From: Rhodobacter sp.
GTDB taxonomy: Bacteria; Pseudomonadota; Alphaproteobacteria; Rhodobacterales; Rhodobacteraceae
DNA: 64,000 bases
Assembly: GCA_027489175.1 (NCBI GenBank)
Contig: JAIYAE010000004.1
Span: forward strand, 310,001-374,000
Direction of reading: 5' to 3'
Positions 28,312 through 36,431 of the stretch are shown one piece after another. The first letter of the stretch is position 1. Each line of letters begins with the position of its first letter. Below the pieces are notes generated by a model, which had not been told where the DNA came from, did not search any database, and saw nothing but the letters and a program-made list of their open reading frames with translations. Made by a program: the position numbers and the translations under genes.

Positions 28312-29436
28312 TTAATTTCTACTCCATCCAATCCAGGCCCATCGAGCGCATTCAGCGCGATGCCGATCCTGCAATAACTTCAACTTAGAAAACTGGCGGT
28401 CTACGCTCCTACTAAACCCTGAAGTATACTCTTTCGGGTCGAAGACCCCGAGGCTTTCCAGCGCTGTCATCGCGCTGTCCAAATGCTCGTCGAGATGTCG
28501 GTGGAAGGCATCCGCATCAAACTCCCCACGACGTTCAAGTTCGAGCTGTAGGACATTCTTGATCAGAAGTGCCCGAACTTGAGGATGGGGATGCGTGCTG
28601 GACTTTTCGAACCTATGGCGTGTTCCCTCAATGTAGCAGAACAGGACAAAGAGCGAAGCGATTACGATCGCCGTTGTGTGCTCTAGGTCATAACCGTCAG
28701 GGTCCGAGAACACATCGGCTGTTCGCCCATTCGGTTTGATGTCGGCGACCAGCCCCTCGACGAACTGTGCTAGGAGGCCGCCACCAATCATGTCGGCGTC
28801 TGCCTCCCAAGCCAATCGCCGGTCGATATCAGCGACCGAAGACCTTCTGATTGCGACGAGTTCTGCGATCGCGTCTCCACCACCGAAGTGCTTAATGCCT
28901 TCGCAGTGCCCACAGAGCACGTGGCCTAACTCATGCAGTACAACAAAGGTACTGCAGATATCGGCCAACGTTCCGGCCGCAAAAGCGCGGATGGGGCTGC
29001 AGCTCACTTTCCATTCCGCCGTTCGCTCAAAATCGGATGGATCAATTGCGAAGGGGACAGTGAAGTGCGACGCGGCCATGCCCGCGCTGTCGAGACGGGG
29101 TAGGAACCTCTTATCGCTCAACAGACCGTAGAAGAGCGCCAGGTTGAACAGTGGTACGGCTGCGTTCAGCTCGACCTGGTACCGGCCTGAAACGAGCCCC
29201 GCGTAGGCATTGTACTCCCTGTCATCGATGTATCGGAACGAAACGGCATCGATCGGTTTGCCGAATGCATCCTGCAGAGACTGGCAAGCAGATCGAGCGC
29301 GTCGTTCAAGGAACTCGAACTCGCGGCGTATGCCTTCGTCTCCCAGGGTAGCGGGATCGAAAGTTGGCAAACTCGTCTCTCCCTGCCAGCGAGCATCCGA
29401 GGTGACTTGCACATCTGTCTTGGCAATGTGCGCCAC
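28312..29436 (-). CDS. HExxH zinc metallopeptidase-like protein
   Basis: A soluble protein of about 374 residues with a gluzincin-like site: FVVLHELGHVLCGH (HExxH) and, about 45 residues on, AWEADADMIGG, whose Glu would be the third zinc ligand. The arrangement recalls M48-like peptidases and Lit-type phage-exclusion proteases, but I cannot assign it. The start is unclear: the frame is open to 29649, but that extension looks non-coding, and a long inverted repeat at 29489-29520 suggests the promoter is there. GTG at 29436 is my choice, with weak ribosome-binding support. Position among defence genes suggests a role in immunity or element control. Confidence 0.6.
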   Translation of the reverse strand: MAHIAKTDVQVTSDARWQGETSLPTFDPATLGDEGIRREFEFLERRARSACQSLQDAFGKPIDAVSFRYIDDREYNAYAGLVSGRYQVELNAAVPLFNLALFYGLLSDKRFLPRLDSAGMAASHFTVPFAIDPSDFERTAEWKVSCSPIRAFAAGTLADICSTFVVLHELGHVLCGHCEGIKHFGGGDAIAELVAIRRSSVADIDRRLAWEADADMIGGGLLAQFVEGLVADIKPNGRTADVFSDPDGYDLEHTTAIVIASLFVLFCYIEGTRHRFEKSSTHPHPQVRALLIKNVLQLELERRGEFDADAFHRHLDEHLDSAMTALESLGVFDPKEYTSGFSRSVDRQFSKLKLLQDRHRAECARWAWIGWSRN

Positions 29437-29488
29437 ACCGCGACTTTGTCCCAGGACCGCAGTTGCGGGCAACGGACGCAGGACGCGC

Positions 29489-29520
29489 AAGATGTGTTTT
29501 GTAGTACAAAACCATCTTGG
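29489..29520. promoter_or_regulatory. 32-bp inverted repeat upstream of the metallopeptidase gene
   Basis: The outer arms CAAGATG/CATCTTG and inner arms GTTTTGTA/TACAAAAC surround one central base, with a single unpaired T. The whole is almost perfectly symmetric. It lies about 55 bp upstream of the GTG I propose for the peptidase, a likely position for an operator or promoter hairpin. Confidence 0.6.
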
Positions 29521-29950
29521 CAAGGGGACCGCTGCGCGCCCCCGTTGCATCCCCCAGGCCGTGGCTCCGTCAGGGCATTGAACCCACGCCGGAGCCAGCA
29601 GACCGTATCGCCGGTCAACCACTCGCGGGAGACTTCGCTCTCCCTGCACCCATCGATCCCTTCGGGAAGATCAGGGGCTATCGCGACCCCTGAACCCACT
29701 CGCACCGTCTGGCCGATGCATCACCAATCGGAGGAGCGTTCCTGCTACCCCCGATGCCCCCATGACCACTTCATGGAGACGATTTCATCGAGACCAAGGA
29801 GGGGAGCCTTCGCGCTACCCTTCCTTGGAACCATCCCATCGACCACGGGGAGCTTCACACCCCTTGGAACCCCGACCAACCTTTCGCAGGTTGGATGCGC
29901 GCCCACTTGAACAGGTGCCGGTCACCTCACTTTTCCGAAGGAAGTCAGCC
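29521..29950. other. Non-coding, pyrimidine-rich stretch before the defence operon
   Basis: About 430 bp with no gene that I can support on either strand; the open frames here have atypical composition and no ribosome-binding sites. It is rich in CCC/CCTT runs and has a short inverted repeat (CAGGGGCTATCGCGACCCCTG) near 29672-29692. Confidence 0.5.
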
Positions 29951-29978
29951 TTCAACATTCCGCCTCGATGTGGATAAT
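29951..29978 (+). promoter_or_regulatory. Candidate sigma-70-type promoter of the defence operon
   Basis: TTCAAC (29951-29956), 16 bp, GATAAT (29973-29978). A transcript starting near 29985 would leave a leader of about 20 nt before the ATG at 30005, favouring that start over the TTG at 29987. Confidence 0.45.
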
Positions 29979-30004
29979 TCCATATCTTGTGCATCTTCGG
30001 GTGC

Positions 30005-32803
30005 ATGCCACTAGCCAACTTGCTAGTGTGGCTGGAAAAGTTGGGAGCTCTGCAGTTGAACGCCGTCGAGATCGAAGAAGCCATATCTACACTGGCGGAA
30101 CAGCCGTTCCAGCCCGATGCGTTCACCTATGACTTCCTCGAAGCGTTCGGTCGCAAAGCTACCGAGATCAAGCGCCTTCAGTCTTCGGCCTCGAACAAGT
30201 CTGACCTGGGTGGCGTGCTTCAGCGGAACCACATCCACATCAAGGTCTGCAGTGAAGGCGAAGTGTCGACCACGTTCGACGCGTTGAAAGTCAGTCCCGC
30301 GACGACGAAGAGCAAAGCACGTTTCGTCCTCGCGACTGACGGCAATGACTTCCAAGCTGAGGACCTGATCACTGGCGAGACGATCGCTTGCCGGTACAGC
30401 GAGTTCCCGGACCATTTTGGCTTCTTTCTCCCGTTAGCTGGTATCAGTACCGTCAAGCAAATCCGGGAAAGCGCCTTCGACATCAAGGCCACCGGACGCT
30501 TGAACCGTCTCTACGTCGAACTGCTGAAGGACAACCCAGAATGGGGCACAGAAGCACGTCGCCACGACATGAACCACTTCATGGCGCGGCTGATCTTCTG
30601 CTTCTTCGCAGAAGACACCGGTATCTTTAGTGGGGGTACGCTGTTTACCACGACCATCGCCCAGTTCAGCGACAAGGATAGTGGTAACACCCATTGGGTG
30701 ATTAGCGAGGTCTTCCGCGCGATGAATACCAAGGTTGCTGACAGGGCAACCTCTGGTCTGCGCAACTGGGCCAACGCGTTTCCATACGTCAACGGCGGCC
30801 TGTTCTCGGGTGATACTGATGTGCCTCGCTTCTCCAAGATTGCGCGAAGCTACCTTCTGCACATTGGCGGCCTCGACTGGACCAAAATCAATCCCGACAT
30901 CTTCGGCTCAATGATCCAGGCCGTCGCGGATGAGGGCGAGCGGTCCGCGCTAGGCATGCACTACACCTCGGTGCCGAACATCCTGAAGGTGCTGAACCCA
31001 CTGTTCCTCGACGACCTGCGCGCGCAATTGGAGGAGGCGGGCGACAACCCGCGCAAACTGCTGAACCTGCGTAACCGCATGGCTAAAATTAGGGTATTTG
31101 ACCCTGCTTGCGGATCGGGCAACTTCCTTGTCATCGCATACAAGGAAATGCGTGCGATTGAGGCCGTGATCAACCAGCGCCGGGGCGAGCCTGATCGCAA
31201 AACCGATATCCCGAAAACCAACTTCCGAGGGATAGAGCTGCGCGACTTTGCTGCTGAAATCGCCCGTCTGGCGCTGATCATCGCGGAGTTCCAGTGCGAC
31301 GTGACCTATCGCGGCGAGGTGCAGGCGCGGGCCGAGTTCCTACCGCTGGACCGCCAAAACTGGATCACCCAAGGCAACGCCCTTCGACTGGACTGGCTGT
31401 CAATCTGCCCGCCCACGGGCACGGGCGTGAGGTTTCAGGCGGAGGACCTGTTCCACACGCCACTGGATCAGGCGCAGATCGACTTCGAAAACGAGGGCGG
31501 AGAGACCTATATCTGCGGGAACCCGCCTTATAAGGGGAGCAAGTGGCAAACCCCCGAACAAAAGGAGGACTTGGCAAGGGCATGGGTAAGGTTCCCAAAG
31601 CTTGCAAAGACAACCGATTTTGTTGCCGGCTGGATAGCGAAGTTTCTTGAGTACGTACAAGCTGTGCCGAATGCGGTAGGCGCTTTCGTGACCACTAACA
31701 GTATCTGCCAGGGTCAACAGGCATCAGACATCTGGCCGGTCGCCTTCAAATGTGATGTTGAGATTACCTTCGCACACTTAGCGTTCAAATGGAGCAACCT
31801 CGCCAGTCAGAATGCTGGCGTCACGGTGATAATTGTGGGCTTGAGTCGAAAATCGCAAATGGTAAAAAGGCTGTTCAGTGACGGCTTGGTTCGGGAGTGT
31901 TCTGCCATCGGGCCATATCTTGTCCCAGACCGACTTGATGTCGTCGCGAAGGCTGACGCGCCGATTGGCGAACAGGGGAAAATGCTATTCGGAAACATGC
32001 CAAGAGACGGAGGACATCTATTTCTGAGCTCCGATGAAGCAGAGATGTTGCGGCAAGATTCTGAAGTTGGACACGTCGTCCGCCGCTTCGTTGGATCGGA
32101 GGAACTGATCCACGGAAAGCAACGTTATTGCATATGGGTTTCTGATGATGACTTTGAAAGCGCCAAGGCGAACGAGTTTCTTGCTCAGCGCTTCAAGCTG
32201 GTAGCAGCAAATCGTTTAGAATCTCCTGCTCAATCAACAAGGGACTTTGCAGCGAAACCTCATCGATTTGTCCAGATCGGTGGAGTGGCGAAAAGCACTC
32301 AGATACTGGTTCCTGGAGTAAGTTCCGAGAACCGCGACTACTTGCCTTGTGACTACCAAGACGAGCGTGCGATTGCTTCAAATAAACTGTTTGCACTCTA
32401 TGATGCTCCGCTTTGGAACATGGCGCTTATAGCCTCACGCCTGCACTGGGTCTGGATTGGCACGGTCTGCGTGCGGATGAGGACAGATTTCAGCTATTCC
32501 AACACTCTCGGCTGGAACACCTTCCCTGTTCCTACCTTGACCGAAAAGAACAAGGCGGACCTGACCGCCTGCGCAGAGGACATCCTTCTCGCCCGCGAGG
32601 CGCATTTCCCCGCCACGATCGCCGACCTCTACGACCCAGAGAGTATGCCTGAGAACCTGCGGGCTGCCCACGACCACAACGACGAAACCCTTGAACGCAT
32701 CTACATCGGTCGCCGATTCAAGAACGATACCGAACGTCTAGAAAAGCTGTTCGAGATGTACACCAAGATGACGGGCAAGAGCGAGGTACGCGCCCGTGTT
32801 TAA
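30005..32803 (+). CDS. MmeI-like N6-adenine DNA methyltransferase
   Basis: A 932-residue gamma-type adenine methylase. The SAM-binding motif I reads VFDPACGSGNFL (about residue 365) and the catalytic motif IV ICGNPPYKG (about residue 505). The order of a helical domain (LIFCFFAEDTGIF), the GMHYTSVPNILKVLNPLFLD linker, the methylase core, a target-recognition part and a C-terminal helical part is that of MmeI-type proteins. MmeI carries a nuclease in its first 150 residues; here I see no D-ExK pair, so it probably only methylates. It is the first gene of a five-gene overlapping operon and would mark self DNA. The next gene overlaps it by 8 bp. Confidence 0.87.
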   Translation: MPLANLLVWLEKLGALQLNAVEIEEAISTLAEQPFQPDAFTYDFLEAFGRKATEIKRLQSSASNKSDLGGVLQRNHIHIKVCSEGEVSTTFDALKVSPATTKSKARFVLATDGNDFQAEDLITGETIACRYSEFPDHFGFFLPLAGISTVKQIRESAFDIKATGRLNRLYVELLKDNPEWGTEARRHDMNHFMARLIFCFFAEDTGIFSGGTLFTTTIAQFSDKDSGNTHWVISEVFRAMNTKVADRATSGLRNWANAFPYVNGGLFSGDTDVPRFSKIARSYLLHIGGLDWTKINPDIFGSMIQAVADEGERSALGMHYTSVPNILKVLNPLFLDDLRAQLEEAGDNPRKLLNLRNRMAKIRVFDPACGSGNFLVIAYKEMRAIEAVINQRRGEPDRKTDIPKTNFRGIELRDFAAEIARLALIIAEFQCDVTYRGEVQARAEFLPLDRQNWITQGNALRLDWLSICPPTGTGVRFQAEDLFHTPLDQAQIDFENEGGETYICGNPPYKGSKWQTPEQKEDLARAWVRFPKLAKTTDFVAGWIAKFLEYVQAVPNAVGAFVTTNSICQGQQASDIWPVAFKCDVEITFAHLAFKWSNLASQNAGVTVIIVGLSRKSQMVKRLFSDGLVRECSAIGPYLVPDRLDVVAKADAPIGEQGKMLFGNMPRDGGHLFLSSDEAEMLRQDSEVGHVVRRFVGSEELIHGKQRYCIWVSDDDFESAKANEFLAQRFKLVAANRLESPAQSTRDFAAKPHRFVQIGGVAKSTQILVPGVSSENRDYLPCDYQDERAIASNKLFALYDAPLWNMALIASRLHWVWIGTVCVRMRTDFSYSNTLGWNTFPVPTLTEKNKADLTACAEDILLAREAHFPATIADLYDPESMPENLRAAHDHNDETLERIYIGRRFKNDTERLEKLFEMYTKMTGKSEVRARV

Positions 32804-33203
32804 GCCCGTCAACTATCAGGCCCTGAACTCACGCCAAAAGGAAAATTACAACTTCCAGAAGGTCGCAGCACGACTCGCCGACTACGGTTACAACTGCTTG
32901 CGTTTGACCGATGACTGGCAGGGAGCAGACTTCATCGCCTGCCACATCGATGGTGAAACCATCCTGAAGGTACAACTGAAGGGGCGGCTAACCATCGACA
33001 AGAAGTATCTTGAGAAGTCCATCCAGATCGCCTTCTTCCACGGCCAGGATTGCTACATCTACGATCACGATGCTTTCGTTCTGCACCTTGAGCAAAATGG
33101 GTTGATCGGGGCCGAGAGTGTCACGTGGCACCAGGCGGGAGGCCGTAGCTGGCCATTTCCACCCAGTTGGGCCCTAAAATTTCTTTCAGAGTATAGGATT
33201 TGA
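32796..33203 (+). CDS. Putative small PD-(D/E)xK-type nuclease (Q-x-K variant)
   Basis: A 135-residue protein starting with GTG inside the methylase end. Residues 35-65 read LTDDWQGADFIACHIDGETI and then LKVQLKGRLTID: an acidic residue in GADF followed after about 15 residues by Q-x-K, the spacing and strand pattern of PD-(D/E)xK nucleases with the Q-x-K variant known from Mrr-like enzymes. The C-terminal part ends in WPFPPSWALKFLSEYRI. It is small for a stand-alone restriction enzyme, so it may act with the helicase of the next gene. The family call is by eye. Confidence 0.6.
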   Translation: MFKPVNYQALNSRQKENYNFQKVAARLADYGYNCLRLTDDWQGADFIACHIDGETILKVQLKGRLTIDKKYLEKSIQIAFFHGQDCYIYDHDAFVLHLEQNGLIGAESVTWHQAGGRSWPFPPSWALKFLSEYRI

Positions 33204-33205
33204 AC

Positions 33206-35251
33206 ATGGTACAGACCGTCCCCACCGTTTCCGTCACATATGCCCGCAACGGCAACAGTACCAAGCCGAACGAACTTGGCATGCGCGCCATGCAAGAACG
33301 CGCCTACGAAAAGCGAGGAGAGCAGTATCTGCTGATCAAGTCCCCTCCTGCATCAGGCAAGAGCCGGGCGTTGATGTTCATCGCCCTCGACAAGCTGCAC
33401 AATCAGGGACTTCGCAAAGCGATCATTACGGTACCAGAAAAGTCTATCGGCTCCAGCTTCGCCGATGAGCCACTTTCGAAGTTTGGCTTCTGGGCCGACT
33501 GGAGGGTTGAACCGAAGTGGAACCTTTGCAACGCACCGGGCGCAGATGGAAGCAAGGCGGACTCTGTCGGCACATTCCTGAAGAGCGAGGATCGCGTACT
33601 GGTATGCCCCCACGCGACCTTCCGTAACGCCATCGAGAAGTTCGGCGTGGAGGCTTTCGACGAGTGTTTGATCGCCGTCGACGAGTTCCACCACGTCTCG
33701 GCCAACCCAGAAAACAAGCTAGGTGCACAGCTCGCAGAGTTGATCGCGCGGGACAAGGTGCACGTTGTCGCTATGACGGGATCGTACTTTCGTGGCGACG
33801 CCGAGCCAGTCTTGATGCCGCATGACGAAGCAAAATTCGATAGTGTAACCTACACCTACTACGAGCAACTGAACGGCTACAAACATCTCAAGCAGCTGGA
33901 CATCGGTTACTTTTTCTACTCGGGCGCTTACGTCGATGACATCCTGAATGTCCTCAATCCAGGTGAGAAGACAATCATCCATATTCCTAGCGTGAACTCC
34001 CGCGAGAGTACCAAAGACAAACATCGCGAGGTCGATCACATCCTAGACGAACTTGGGGAGTGGCAAGGTACAGACGAGGCGACCGGCTTCCAGCTTGTGA
34101 AGACTTCAGATGGTCGACTACTTCGCATCGCTGACTTGGTCGATGATGAACCGGCGAAGCGGGAGAAGGTTTCTGCAGCACTCAAGGACCCGTCGCAGAA
34201 GAACAACCGCGATCATGTCGACATCATCATTGCTCTTGGGATGGCAAAGGAGGGCTTTGACTGGATTTGGTGTGAACATGCTCTTACCGTCGGTTATCGC
34301 GCAAGCTTGACTGAGATCGTTCAGATCATCGGGCGCGCTACGCGGGATGCTGAGGGCAAGACACGTGCACGTTTTACCAACTTGATCGCGGAGCCGGATG
34401 CCTCTGAAGCAGCGGTTACCGAAGCTGTGAACGACACGCTTAAGGCTATTGCCGCAAGCCTCCTGATGGAGCAGGTACTCGCTCCACGCTTTAACTTCAC
34501 CCCTAAGAGACCTGATAGCGGCCCAGTTGAAGGGTTCAACTACGGGGACGGTGGATACAAGTCTGACCAATGCAACATTGGCTTCAACGAAGACAGCGGC
34601 CAGTTTCAGATTGAGATCAAGGGTTTGGTCGAGCCCAAGAGCAAGGAGGCGGAGCGTATCTGCCAAGAAGACCTCAACGAGGTCATTGCCGCCTTTGTCC
34701 AGGACAAGCAGACTGTCGCACGAGGTATGTTTGACGATGAACTTGTTCCAGAAGAGTTGACCCAGGTGCGCATGGGAAAAATCATTAAGGAAAAGTACCC
34801 TGAGTTGGATGACGAAGACCAGGAAGCTGTTCGCCAGCACGCTATCGCTGCGCTCAACCTCACCCAGAAGGCTAAGGAGGCGGCCCTCGCGATCGGCGAA
34901 GAAGACAGAGGCAGTAACACTGCACTCATTGATGGTGTTCGCAAGTTCGCGATGGACGTTCGGGATTTGGATATCGATCTGATTGACAGGATAAATCCAT
35001 TTAGTGAGGCCTACGCGATACTTGCCAAGACAATGAGTGAAGAGAGCTTGAAGCAAGTTGCAGCAATCATTTCAGCTAGAAAGGTCCAGCTAAGCCCCGA
35101 GGAAGCTCGCGACCTCGCCAAACGCGCCCTTAAGTTCAAGCAAGAGCGCGGACGACTGCCATCGATCACCTCCACAGACGCTTGGGAAAAGCGCATGGCT
35201 GAAGGGATCGCATATCTTGCCCGTATGAAGGCAGAGGCGACCAATGGCTAA
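33206..35251 (+). CDS. SF2 DEAD/DEAH-type helicase of the defence operon
   Basis: A 681-residue superfamily 2 helicase-like ATPase. Motif I is SPPASGKSR (about residue 47), motif II is VDEFHH (about 158, DEFH), motif III is AMTGS, and motif VI is QIIGRATRDAEG (about 373). This is the architecture of restriction-type translocases (as in type I and III systems) rather than replicative helicases. The C-terminal 300 residues are acidic and helical with no recognised domain. ATG at 33206 has an AGGA site; a TTG at 33200 would overlap the previous gene. It overlaps the following GIY-YIG gene by 8 bp. Confidence 0.87.
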   Translation: MVQTVPTVSVTYARNGNSTKPNELGMRAMQERAYEKRGEQYLLIKSPPASGKSRALMFIALDKLHNQGLRKAIITVPEKSIGSSFADEPLSKFGFWADWRVEPKWNLCNAPGADGSKADSVGTFLKSEDRVLVCPHATFRNAIEKFGVEAFDECLIAVDEFHHVSANPENKLGAQLAELIARDKVHVVAMTGSYFRGDAEPVLMPHDEAKFDSVTYTYYEQLNGYKHLKQLDIGYFFYSGAYVDDILNVLNPGEKTIIHIPSVNSRESTKDKHREVDHILDELGEWQGTDEATGFQLVKTSDGRLLRIADLVDDEPAKREKVSAALKDPSQKNNRDHVDIIIALGMAKEGFDWIWCEHALTVGYRASLTEIVQIIGRATRDAEGKTRARFTNLIAEPDASEAAVTEAVNDTLKAIAASLLMEQVLAPRFNFTPKRPDSGPVEGFNYGDGGYKSDQCNIGFNEDSGQFQIEIKGLVEPKSKEAERICQEDLNEVIAAFVQDKQTVARGMFDDELVPEELTQVRMGKIIKEKYPELDDEDQEAVRQHAIAALNLTQKAKEAALAIGEEDRGSNTALIDGVRKFAMDVRDLDIDLIDRINPFSEAYAILAKTMSEESLKQVAAIISARKVQLSPEEARDLAKRALKFKQERGRLPSITSTDAWEKRMAEGIAYLARMKAEATNG

Positions 35252-36431
35252 GTCGTTTACTGATGAAGATGACGCACTTCTAGCCGAGCTCGGGATCGAG
35301 GTTGAAAACTCAGTCGCACCCTCTCGGTCTGCAACCGAAGAACGCGTAATCGCTGGGTTCGAAGAAGTGCAGCGCTTCGTAGCCGACCATGGTCGTGCAC
35401 CACAACACGGTGAAGGTAAGGATATCTTCGAACGCTTATACGCAGTTCGACTTGATCGCTTGCGAGAGTCTTCAGAGTTTCGCTCGCTCCTTGAGCCTCT
35501 AGATCATCAAGGCATTCTTGTATCTTCTAACGTCGCCGCAGTTCCAAACGTCGAGGAGCTCGATGACGATGAGCTTCTTGCTGCGCTAGGTGTCGAAGCA
35601 GAGACTTCAGACATCACGGAGCTTCGGCACGTCCGACCAAGTGCAGAGAAGCGAGCAGCTGAAGAAATTGCAAACCGCGAGAGATGCAGGGATTTTGAGC
35701 GCTTTAAGCCACTCTTCGAACAAGTCCAGGATGAACTGGACTCAGGCCTTCGGAGTACACGCCCCTTCGAAAAGAAAGCGGAAATAGCACCAGGCCGATT
35801 CTTCATAGTAGGGGGACAAAAGGCCTATGTCGCTGAGATGGACGAAGAGTTTCTAACGGCGCAAGGCATGACAGATGCGCGCCTGCGCGTAATCTTTGAC
35901 AACGGGACCGAGAGCAACATGCTCATGCGATCCCTGCAGCGCGCCCTACACAAGGACGATGCCGGACGCAGGATCACAGACCCTGTTGCCGGTCCCCTGT
36001 TCGCCGACCAAACAGCGGATGGCGATGAGGCAAGCGGAACAATATACGTGCTTAGAAGCAAGTCAGACCTACCGATCGTTTCCGCCAACCGCAAAGTCTT
36101 GCACAAAATCGGAGTAACGAGTGGCAAAGTTGAGCGCAGAATAGCAAACGCGAAGCTCGATGCTACTTTCCTTCTCGCCGAAGTTGAAATCGTTGCAACA
36201 TACGAACTCTTCAACATTAATCGGGCGAAATTGGAGAATCTAATCCATCGCATCTTTGACTCAGCTCGCCTTGATATCGAGATCAAGGATCGGTTCGGAA
36301 ATCCTGTGGTTCCGCGAGAATGGTTTCTCGTGCCACTCTTTGCAATCGACGAAGCGGTAGATAGGATAAAAGACGGAAGCATAAGGTACTATAGGTATGA
36401 TGCCGAAGCAGCTAGTTTGGTAAAAATCTGA
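35244..36431 (+). CDS. T5orf172-type GIY-YIG nuclease-domain protein
   Basis: A 395-residue protein. The C-terminal 140 residues hold a GIY-YIG-like fold of the T5orf172 kind: GTIYVLRSK (about residue 265), HKIGVTSGKVERRIANAK with the conserved Arg, and KLENLIHRIF with the catalytic Glu (about 330), ending FGNPVVPREWFLV. The N-terminal 250 residues are acidic and partly repeated (DEDDALLAELGIEVENS, then DDDELLAALGVEAETS), perhaps a docking region. It shares its last base with the start of the next gene (TGATG). It would supply a second cleavage activity to the operon. Confidence 0.82.
   Translation: MAKSFTDEDDALLAELGIEVENSVAPSRSATEERVIAGFEEVQRFVADHGRAPQHGEGKDIFERLYAVRLDRLRESSEFRSLLEPLDHQGILVSSNVAAVPNVEELDDDELLAALGVEAETSDITELRHVRPSAEKRAAEEIANRERCRDFERFKPLFEQVQDELDSGLRSTRPFEKKAEIAPGRFFIVGGQKAYVAEMDEEFLTAQGMTDARLRVIFDNGTESNMLMRSLQRALHKDDAGRRITDPVAGPLFADQTADGDEASGTIYVLRSKSDLPIVSANRKVLHKIGVTSGKVERRIANAKLDATFLLAEVEIVATYELFNINRAKLENLIHRIFDSARLDIEIKDRFGNPVVPREWFLVPLFAIDEAVDRIKDGSIRYYRYDAEAASLVKI

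Noticed and set aside
28312-29649. Full-length 445-codon peptidase frame
   Set aside because: The first 70 codons have non-coding character and contain the 32-bp inverted repeat; a start near 29436 is preferred.
29407-29910. Open frame of 167 codons on the plus strand before the defence operon
   Set aside because: Atypical composition and overlap with the peptidase start region and the 32-bp repeat; treated as non-coding.
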